Shown: piece after piece, positions 45,512-51,240 of the stretch
Numbering within the stretch: position 1 is the stretch's first letter
Layout: every line of letters starts with the position of its first letter
DNA from: Halanaerobacter jeridensis
Lineage (GTDB): Bacteria; Bacillota; Halanaerobiia; Halobacteroidales; Halobacteroidaceae
Length of the DNA stretch: 51,240 nucleotides
Direction: 5' to 3'
Assembly: GCF_016908315.1 (NCBI RefSeq)
Contig: NZ_JAFBDQ010000017.1
Location: 1-51,240 of the forward strand
Notes under the pieces: model-generated
The model's input: the letters and a program-made list of their open reading frames with translations, nothing else
Databases searched by the model: none
What the model was told of the DNA's origin: nothing
Made by a program: the position numbers and the translations under genes

Positions 45512-48412
45512 TTATTTTAATTTAAAGCAGTCATCATCTGAATCATAGTAAACAGTTCTAGTTTCATGATCATCAGGAAAAGCTACTAAGACTGCTGCTC
45601 CATTATCTTTTTCGAAAGCATATTTAGCCCCTTTTTCAAAAATAGCTGTGTCATTCTCATCGATTTGAGTTTTATCAATTTCGGCAAGTATTTTTGAGTT
45701 AACTTTTGCCTCACTAAATTTAACTTTTAATCTATTTAATTTTCCTTTCTTTAATTTTTTAACCGTTAAAGTTACTTCATTCCCAATATAACTAACAAAA
45801 TCATTTATCTGTTTTCTAATCAGTTCATTTACCTTAGCCTCTGAATGATTTACTGAAGGGAATATTTCTTTACTACTTTCATTTATAAAATCTTCACTTT
45901 TATTATCGCTTTTTACAATCTTTATTTTCAAAGTATCCCAATTGGGAGGAGTTATTGATAATTTATCTCCCAGTTTGCCCGTGATTTTTTCACCAGTATC
46001 AGAATCAACTTCAACTTCAACTTTAATTAAATCATTAGGAAAAAATATATAACCCAAAAATCGATTCCAATTGTCGACTAATCTCTGCTTGATCGTTAAA
46101 CCAGCAGAATTTTCATCATAGTTAATTTCTAACCAATAGTGTTCCTTTAAATATAATAGGTCAAACATGGTTCCACCGAAAATATTAAATGTTTTAAACT
46201 TTTGTTTAAGCTTATAATTGCCCTTACCCTTTGTGTAAAAGAGCTTAAGCTTTTTTTCAGCCTCCTTTTTTTTATTATTCTCCTCTTGAAAATAATTATT
46301 ATTTTTTAAAAAGGGGTTTAAATCTATTTCTATATCCTCGCATTTCATCTCTAAATTATATAAATCGTCACCACTTACTTTATTAGCCTTATTCTTATCC
46401 TCCAAAACATGTAATTTTTCAACTTTAAAAATTTTCTTATCCCCAATAAATCGTTTTGCTTCAATCTTAAAAGTTTTATTTAAATCCTTCGAAGATAAAT
46501 AAATACCTCTTTCTTCTAGCCACTCTCTTAAAATTGATTTTTTCTTTGAATTTAAAGAATTTTCTTCAGCATAAGAATTGATCTTTTTTTCAATATCATT
46601 ATTCGACATCTGTTCTAATTCCTTTTTAACAGATTTGATTTTATCAACTTTATTACCTTGTTTATCTTTTTTTTGAGCTTCAAAAAAATCATCTATCGTC
46701 TTTAACTCTTGTTTATCATATTCTTCTGCTAATACCTTTCGGACTTTATGTCCTACGATATCAAAAGTGCCCAACACATCAAGATTAGACCCATACTTCA
46801 ATTTAGTATTACCTTTAAATCTTAATAGTTTATTTGCTAATTTTAATTTAGCTTTTGGCAAAGGCATTGCATTTTCTTCTGCTACAAGACCTAACTTGAA
46901 ATTTCCTTGATTATCTGACTTACCTAAAATTCCAAGGAAAACATTGTAAAATACAGGAAAGGAACTGTTGAATTTCTCTTCTATTAATTTTTTATAAGAA
47001 ATAAGTAGTTTTTTCTTAATTGTTTTAGTATTAATTTTATCTTGCAATTCATCTGTAAGTTTTTTTACATTTATATTTTCTTCTACTAAATCATTGATTA
47101 GATCATTTCTAGATTTTTCTAGTTTTTCAATATCATCCTCTTTTTGTAGTTTTTCAATATCCTCTTGATATATATTTTTAACCGATGCTCCTAAAATATC
47201 TGTCACTTTCTTTGGAAACTTCTTTTTTAGACACCCATTTTTCTTAATGTTAAATTTAAGTACAGCTTTCCAAAAAAATTCTTTGTTTCGTTTAACTACT
47301 TCTTCTAGTTCATCTATTTGGTCTGACCACTTTAAACCTACGTCTTCTAACCAAATTTTAATAAATGATTGTTTAGATTCTTTGAATTGTTCAATGGTTT
47401 TTTGTTTCAATTCCTCCACAGTAATTTCAATTTTTTCTTCTTCTAAAGAGAAATCTACAAACACTTCTTCATTTTTTCCCCCATCATATAAGATATCATA
47501 AACAGACCTGGCACCTTCAGAATTGTTTTCTTTAGAACCTGCTTTTTGTTTTATCTCATCAAGGTTTTCTATTTTCTTATTATTTTTAACTTTTTCATAA
47601 ACAGTTACTATTTTATTTAAAATCATGCTTTTATAGTAATTAGAAAAAAGTCCTAGAGAAGGGTCATAATTACTATTAATTTTTTTTACTAAAGCTTCAA
47701 TTATTGACTTTCCTTTATTGTTTTCTTCCCAAAAATACTTTTGAATTTTCTCAATATCATTGTTATCTATTGTTTTATTTAAAAAATTATTTTCCAAAAC
47801 TGTATTTGTATTTGAAATATCAAAAAAATTTGCATGATCCTTTAATTTAAACTGAATTATATAAGTTATAACACCATATAAATATTCTATCAGTTTGTTG
47901 TAAAAAAAATCAATAGTTGACTTTAAATTATGAGATTGAATGTATTTATCTGCTATTTCTTTCCTCACATATTTGATTTCCCGTTCAGTCCCATCTATTT
48001 CAGCAGTTAATTTTCTTTGTTTTCCTGAAGACCAACTTAATTTTATAATTTCTCCTACTTCATTTTCTTTTGCCTTCCAGTTTAACTTCAAAATATTTTT
48101 ACTATCATACCCCTGGTCAGAAAGAAATGTGTTTAGCTTTTTTCTACATTGCAAGACTTTATTTAAATAATCATATACGGTAACAGCTAAAGTATATCCA
48201 AAGTTCCAATTTGTATTACCAGATTCAAAATTTTCCTTAGAATTTTTATAAGAAAATGCTTTTTCTAAATGCTGCTCTATAGTCTTTTTTAATATTTCTA
48301 AATCGTTACATTTAATAATCAATTTTTTAGCTAATCCCATTAAATTATTTGATGTTTTATTTTTTTTAATCCACTTCAGACCCTCTGTTGGATTTTTTGT
48401 TTCTTCCTCCAT
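45512..48412 (-). CDS. Large protein with sigma-factor-like segment, unknown function
   Basis: A 966-aa soluble protein. Residues 245-275 (NSNYDPSLGLFSNYYKSMI then LNKIVTVYE) resemble sigma-70 region 2, and 399-424 (KKVTDILGASVKNIYQEDI) a helix-turn-helix like region 4. The C-terminal half is beta-rich and Lys/Glu-rich with no recognised domain; it ends in AVLVAFPDDHETRTVYYDSD. GGGAGGTTTTATTT precedes the ATG at 48412; an earlier in-frame start (48460) lacks a ribosome binding site. The sigma likeness is by eye and needs a profile search. Confidence 0.65.
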   Translation of the reverse strand: MEEETKNPTEGLKWIKKNKTSNNLMGLAKKLIIKCNDLEILKKTIEQHLEKAFSYKNSKENFESGNTNWNFGYTLAVTVYDYLNKVLQCRKKLNTFLSDQGYDSKNILKLNWKAKENEVGEIIKLSWSSGKQRKLTAEIDGTEREIKYVRKEIADKYIQSHNLKSTIDFFYNKLIEYLYGVITYIIQFKLKDHANFFDISNTNTVLENNFLNKTIDNNDIEKIQKYFWEENNKGKSIIEALVKKINSNYDPSLGLFSNYYKSMILNKIVTVYEKVKNNKKIENLDEIKQKAGSKENNSEGARSVYDILYDGGKNEEVFVDFSLEEEKIEITVEELKQKTIEQFKESKQSFIKIWLEDVGLKWSDQIDELEEVVKRNKEFFWKAVLKFNIKKNGCLKKKFPKKVTDILGASVKNIYQEDIEKLQKEDDIEKLEKSRNDLINDLVEENINVKKLTDELQDKINTKTIKKKLLISYKKLIEEKFNSSFPVFYNVFLGILGKSDNQGNFKLGLVAEENAMPLPKAKLKLANKLLRFKGNTKLKYGSNLDVLGTFDIVGHKVRKVLAEEYDKQELKTIDDFFEAQKKDKQGNKVDKIKSVKKELEQMSNNDIEKKINSYAEENSLNSKKKSILREWLEERGIYLSSKDLNKTFKIEAKRFIGDKKIFKVEKLHVLEDKNKANKVSGDDLYNLEMKCEDIEIDLNPFLKNNNYFQEENNKKKEAEKKLKLFYTKGKGNYKLKQKFKTFNIFGGTMFDLLYLKEHYWLEINYDENSAGLTIKQRLVDNWNRFLGYIFFPNDLIKVEVEVDSDTGEKITGKLGDKLSITPPNWDTLKIKIVKSDNKSEDFINESSKEIFPSVNHSEAKVNELIRKQINDFVSYIGNEVTLTVKKLKKGKLNRLKVKFSEAKVNSKILAEIDKTQIDENDTAIFEKGAKYAFEKDNGAAVLVAFPDDHETRTVYYDSDDDCFKLK

Positions 48413-48517
48413 AAATAAAACCTCCCACTTTTTATTTTTCATTTCTATCCTTAATATCAAAATTAGACATATAGAGAGGTTTTTCCTTTATTATTTACCT
48501 ATTAATTCCTTTGATTT

Positions 48518-48546
48518 ATTCCAGGCTGGCTTAACCAGCCTGGAAT
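48518..48546. terminator. Strong hairpin after the 58-aa gene
   Basis: ATTCCAGGCTGG and CCAGCCTGGAAT form a perfect 12-bp stem with a 5-base loop. No U-tract follows on the minus strand, so termination is possible but not certain. Confidence 0.55.
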
Positions 48547-48551
48547 GATAT

Positions 48552-48728
48552 TCAGGAGCCATCTCGATACCCTTCATCATAACCTTCAATATAGGTGTTG
48601 ACCGCATTTTGACTGAATAATGCTTTTAATTTAGGCATATTCTTCTTATACTGCTTTGATTTTCCCGCCTGAGCATCAGCATATCCATCTTGGTAGCCTT
48701 CCTTATAAGCATTAGTATTAATTACCAT
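48552..48728 (-). CDS. 58-aa GYxDGY-repeat microprotein
   Basis: Its ATG at 48728 overlaps the end of the ankyrin gene (stop 48718). The upstream GGTGGTGAAAAAAG is a usable ribosome binding site. It has two matching motifs, YKEGYQDGYADA near residue 8 and YIEGYDEGYRDGS at the C-terminus, joined by a basic helix. Such GYxxGYxDG patterns occur in small proteins of unknown role. A terminator-like hairpin follows. Overlap and repeats make it likely real. Confidence 0.65.
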   Translation of the reverse strand: MVINTNAYKEGYQDGYADAQAGKSKQYKKNMPKLKALFSQNAVNTYIEGYDEGYRDGS

Positions 48729-50055
48729 CTTTTTTCACCACCTTTTCTCTCAAAAAATCTCTGATTTCTCGTTTATTAGCTACTTGAACAATCTTCTTAA
48801 ATTCATCAGATGTCAATGCTTCTTCTTTTAATAATATTTTAATCACTTGTTTATGCCCTTTGATAGGTTCCACTGTTGAAGCTGCTATCATTAAAGGAGT
48901 AACTTCAATTTCTTCAGCTTGATAATTAACCTTTGCTCCTGCCTGGATTAGCTTTTCCACATAATCCACATTCCCAAAGTAACTGGCCCACACCAATGGT
49001 GTAATTCCTTGAGGATCACTTTTATTAACAGAAGTAGTTGATAACTCAAATTCAAACTTATTATCATCAGCTTCAAATATAGACTTCAATAATTCTGGCT
49101 TATCTTCAGGATATTGAGCCTCATAATCTTTCAATAATCTAATCAGTTCCTCCTCGCCTTCTTTTATAGCATAATCCAAAGCAACATTATCTTTATAGTT
49201 AGGGTCAACGCCCGCTTCTAATAATTGCTGTATCACTGCCTGATTTTGATTAGTAATTGCATTTTTTAGCGGCTTAAACCCGTTATCCTCTGTTTGCTGT
49301 AAATCTAAATTTTCTAAAAAATATTCGACCAACTCACTGTCTCCCCTGCTGGCAGCAATACCTAACGGAGAAAAACCATGTTCTGTTTCATAATTCACTT
49401 CTGCTCCAGATTCAACTAAAAGTTTTACAATATTTATATTTTTAGAAATCATTAATGGGGTAAAATCTAAATTATCAAAGTTATTTACTTGAGCTCCTTG
49501 GTCAATTAAAAACTTTGCTATCTTTTCAGCTTCCTGTTTACAAGCATAAAATAATGCTGTTTGACCCCGGGCGGTTTCTTTTTCTAAATCAGCTCCATTC
49601 TTAACTAAAGCCTTCACTTGCTGTAAATCACCAAATTTAGTGGCCCAAATTAACGGTGTATGTCCATCTGCATCTTTCTTATTTATTGCTTGAGATTTTT
49701 TTAACTCAGCTTGAAATTTATCATCATCTCCTTTAAATACAGCCTGCATTAAATCAGTTTTATCAGGTTCATATTCGGCACCGTAATTTCTCAGCAAGTT
49801 GATTAGCTGCGGATTTTGATTTCTTATCGCAATTTCTAAGGCCGTTTTCCCTTTTTCATTTGTTGCTTCAACCTCAGCTCCTGCCTCTAATAATTTTTTA
49901 GTTATTTCTAATTGACCTGCTTTAGTGCTAATCATCAAGGGGGTCACTCCATTTTCTAAAGTAGTATTTATCTCTCCTTCTTTACTCAATCGGTTTACCT
50001 GTTTTCTGTCTCCAGCATCAATTGCCCTAAATAATTCTTCTAAATTATTAGTCAT
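48718..50055 (-). CDS. Ankyrin-repeat protein
   Basis: A 445-aa cytoplasmic protein of about 10 ankyrin repeats (GVTPLMISTKAGQLEITKKL, GKTALEIAIRNQN, GHTPLIWATKFGDLQQVKAL, GFSPLGIAASRGDSELVEYF). There is no signal peptide. A block recurs in each half: DLMQAVFKGDDDKFQAEL near 104 and ELLKSIFEADDNKFEFEL near 325, each followed by a TPLxWAxxFG repeat, so the protein arose by internal duplication. GGAGGTGG precedes the ATG at 50055. It is probably a protein-binding scaffold in the island. Confidence 0.88.
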   Translation of the reverse strand: MTNNLEELFRAIDAGDRKQVNRLSKEGEINTTLENGVTPLMISTKAGQLEITKKLLEAGAEVEATNEKGKTALEIAIRNQNPQLINLLRNYGAEYEPDKTDLMQAVFKGDDDKFQAELKKSQAINKKDADGHTPLIWATKFGDLQQVKALVKNGADLEKETARGQTALFYACKQEAEKIAKFLIDQGAQVNNFDNLDFTPLMISKNINIVKLLVESGAEVNYETEHGFSPLGIAASRGDSELVEYFLENLDLQQTEDNGFKPLKNAITNQNQAVIQQLLEAGVDPNYKDNVALDYAIKEGEEELIRLLKDYEAQYPEDKPELLKSIFEADDNKFEFELSTTSVNKSDPQGITPLVWASYFGNVDYVEKLIQAGAKVNYQAEEIEVTPLMIAASTVEPIKGHKQVIKILLKEEALTSDEFKKIVQVANKREIRDFLREKVVKKDGN

Positions 50056-50130
50056 TTTATCCACCTCCAGGTTTTTTTAATGGCTTTATTTTATAATAGT
50101 CAGTAAAATTGCCCATTTCTTGAAAAATTA

Positions 50131-50159
50131 AATATATTTATTTATTAATTGTGAAGCAA
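50131..50159 (-). promoter_or_regulatory. Candidate promoter of the ankyrin gene
   Basis: Minus-strand TTGCTT (50154-50159) and TATATT (50131-50136) are 17 bases apart. The same hexamers and spacing, both with TTGCTTCA, occur before the lipoprotein gene. Confidence 0.4.
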
Positions 50160-50190
50160 ATTCTATTATTCATATATACTTATTTCTTTT

Positions 50191-50226
50191 TTAAGCAGGG
50201 AGAAACAAGTGTTTCGCCCTGCTTAA
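50191..50226. terminator. Hairpin after the lipoprotein gene
   Basis: TTAAGCAGGG pairs with CCCTGCTTAA and the stem continues with GAAAC / GTTTC around AAGT. It lies 6 bases after the lipoprotein stop. There is no U-tract, so termination is uncertain. Confidence 0.5.
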
Positions 50227-50231
50227 CTTAA

Positions 50232-50873
50232 TTAAAGCTTACTAGCATTAGTTTTTAAAATTTTATCTCCTTTTACTCTTAGTTTCCGTAATTTTTGTAA
50301 CAATTTTTTGGCTTCTTTTCTTATGTCTACCAATTTATTTATATTAGTGTTAATTACGCCAATTACATGACTGATTTTGACAGATGTTGTTAAATCAGAA
50401 CCTCTTTGAATTACTGTTTTAATTTCTCGTAGTACCTGACCAGTCTTGGTATATTGCATAGTAAATTTTTCATTTAACTTATTATTTCTAAGCTTATTTT
50501 TTTCTCTTAACTCTTTATCTTTAATTTGGTCTGTTAATTTACTAAGTTGCTTAAAATATTTTTCTTTCTTTTCACCAATTTTTTCATAATCTTTTTTAAG
50601 CTCTTTATATTCTTTTACTGCTTTTTCCCATTCTTTAAATAACTTTTCTCGAGCAGATTTTGATTTATCTTCGTTAACCTGAGCAATCGCATACGTTATT
50701 TGTTCTCCTAATTTCTTTTTTTTCTTCTCAAACTGATTAGTCTGTTTTGTTAGCTCTTGACCAATGGTTTTTGTTCTTTCATAATCAGTTTGTAAAACAG
50801 CAGGTTTAGTACATCCTATGAACAAAATTGCTATTCCTATAATGACAAGCATAAAAGCTAATTTTCTTCTCAT
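50232..50873 (-). CDS. Coiled-coil lipoprotein, first gene of the island
   Basis: A 213-aa protein with a lipoprotein signal (basic MRRK, hydrophobic 5-19, Cys21 in FIGC). The mature protein is almost wholly charged coiled coil (about 35-140), then a helical basic end. The lipobox has Phe at -3, acceptable but not ideal. It would sit on the outer face of the membrane. AAAGGAGTGATAATA precedes the ATG at 50873. As the first gene of the island it might be a surface sensor or spacer; no family is recognised. Confidence 0.7.
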   Translation of the reverse strand: MRRKLAFMLVIIGIAILFIGCTKPAVLQTDYERTKTIGQELTKQTNQFEKKKKKLGEQITYAIAQVNEDKSKSAREKLFKEWEKAVKEYKELKKDYEKIGEKKEKYFKQLSKLTDQIKDKELREKNKLRNNKLNEKFTMQYTKTGQVLREIKTVIQRGSDLTTSVKISHVIGVINTNINKLVDIRKEAKKLLQKLRKLRVKGDKILKTNASKL

Positions 50874-50900
50874 TATTATCACTCCTTTTAAAACTAATCC

Positions 50901-50940
50901 TTTCCAACTATATTCATCTTAAGATGAATATAGTTGGAAA
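50901..50940. promoter_or_regulatory. Perfect 40-bp palindrome upstream of the island
   Basis: Two exact 20-bp arms meet without a loop (arm TTTCCAACTATATTCATCTT). It lies between the lipoprotein start and the zinc-ribbon gene. A candidate -10 (TATATT, 50927-50932) falls inside it, with TTGCTT (50950-50955) 17 bases upstream, so it could be an operator. It could also be a hairpin ending the zinc-ribbon transcript. Confidence 0.6.
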
Positions 50941-50962
50941 TATAATATGAAGCAACTGTAAT

Positions 50963-51061
50963 TTATCTACTTTTAGTACAATTTCGGTGGCCGCAGTTTT
51001 GGCAACTTCCTCCTTCACCTTGATTTCGTTCAGAACACTTGCAACAAAGCCACGTTATCAT
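50963..51061 (-). CDS. 32-aa zinc-ribbon microprotein
   Basis: The ATG at 51061 is preceded by a full-consensus AGGAGGTGATTGTC. The peptide has six cysteines: LCCKCSERN, then SCQNCGHRNC. The CxxC pairs with a nearby His would bind one zinc. Such small rubredoxin-like ribbons are easily missed. No partner gene is obvious; the island begins just downstream, behind the palindrome. Confidence 0.65.
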   Translation of the reverse strand: MITWLCCKCSERNQGEGGSCQNCGHRNCTKSR

Positions 51062-51153
51062 GACAATCACCTCCTATTGTGATATTTTATTAGTAAAGCA
51101 CATTACTTCTAGATAGAAAGCAAGTACTTCACCTTAATTTTTTACCTTTGATA

Positions 51154-51240
51154 TGATATAATTATTTGTAGCGAGGTGGAGTATCTCTGCGACTCCTATC
51201 TAGGAGTAACGCTCTAACATTGAGATCTCTACCTCGTTTT
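51154..51240 (+). ncRNA. Structured RNA or leader with its own promoter, cut by the window end
   Basis: An extended -10 (TGATATAAT, 51154-51162) precedes a sequence that folds well. GAGGTGGAGTATCTC (from 51173) pairs with GAGATCTCTACCTC near the end, and ACTCC / GGAGT form an inner hairpin. The last bases are CGTTTT, so the outer stem may be a terminator. It could be a small RNA or a riboswitch leader; I match it to no known class. Bases 51062-51153 show no gene. Confidence 0.45.

Noticed and set aside
24912-50873. Classical tellurite-resistance (Ter) locus
   Set aside because: vWA, PP2C and kinase partners are present, but no TerD-, TerC- or TerB-like protein is seen, so the name would mislead.
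24912-50873. Prophage or transposon carrying the island
   Set aside because: No integrase, transposase, phage structural gene, tRNA attachment site or terminal repeats were visible in the window.

Overview
The window carries a replication-origin region from an AT-rich, low-GC Gram-positive (Firmicutes-type) bacterium. The evidence is the gene order gyrA-gyrB-remB-DUF721-recF-rlbA-dnaN-oriC-dnaA on the minus strand, facing rnpA-yidD-yidC-khpB-mnmE-mnmG-mnmG-rsmG on the plus strand, together with consensus sigma-A promoters and AGGAGG-type ribosome binding sites. Acidic protein tails, tandem mnmG and overall composition suggest an anaerobic halophile of the Halanaerobiales (Halobacteroidaceae-like). 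That placement is inference and has not been checked against a database.

Region 1 (1-18.7 kb) is the core replication and translation-maintenance block. The dnaN-dnaA gap holds nine perfect DnaA boxes, six TAG 'DnaA-trio' triplets and an AT-rich unwinding stretch. The dnaA-rnpA gap has two divergent promoters. The dnaA promoter first reads into what looks like an intrinsic terminator, which is a possible attenuator. rpmH is missing from its usual place before rnpA, and parAB does not follow rsmG. Several true starts differ from the longest open frame: GTG for dnaA, TTG for recF and mnmE, and internal ATGs for remB, khpB and the second mnmG.

Region 2 (18.7-24.9 kb) is mixed: a noncoding segment bounded by 16-bp direct repeats, a small secreted protein, fabI, and an ammonium transporter fused to GAF, PAS and SpoIIE-type PP2C phosphatase domains. 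Two nearly identical dps genes with the same promoter design flank the transporter gene.

Region 3 (24.9-50.9 kb) is a 26-kb accessory island with all genes on the minus strand, so it is head-on to a fork leaving oriC. In transcription order it encodes a lipoprotein, an ankyrin-repeat protein, a 58-aa GYxDGY microprotein, a 966-aa protein with a sigma-like segment, a 436-aa unknown, a 1876-aa NACHT/WD40 STAND NTPase and small membrane proteins. These are followed by kinase, vWA, PP2C, a TRAFAC-type GTPase, a 246-aa unknown, a second vWA, a second PP2C, a second kinase, a membrane protein, a 173-aa unknown, a ClpX-like AAA+ ATPase, a 147-aa unknown, an LRR protein, two related helical proteins and a small membrane protein. 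Two vWA-PP2C-kinase triads of TerY-P type thus sit with a GTPase, an unfoldase-like ATPase and a NACHT receptor. My inference is a phosphorylation-switched conflict or stress-response system. The NACHT protein begins with three tandem degenerate Lon (S16) protease-like modules, the middle of which keeps both Ser and Lys; I regard this as the most novel item.

Region 4 (50.9-51.24 kb) holds a 40-bp perfect palindrome upstream of the island, a 32-aa zinc-ribbon microprotein, and a structured plus-strand RNA or leader cut off by the window end.
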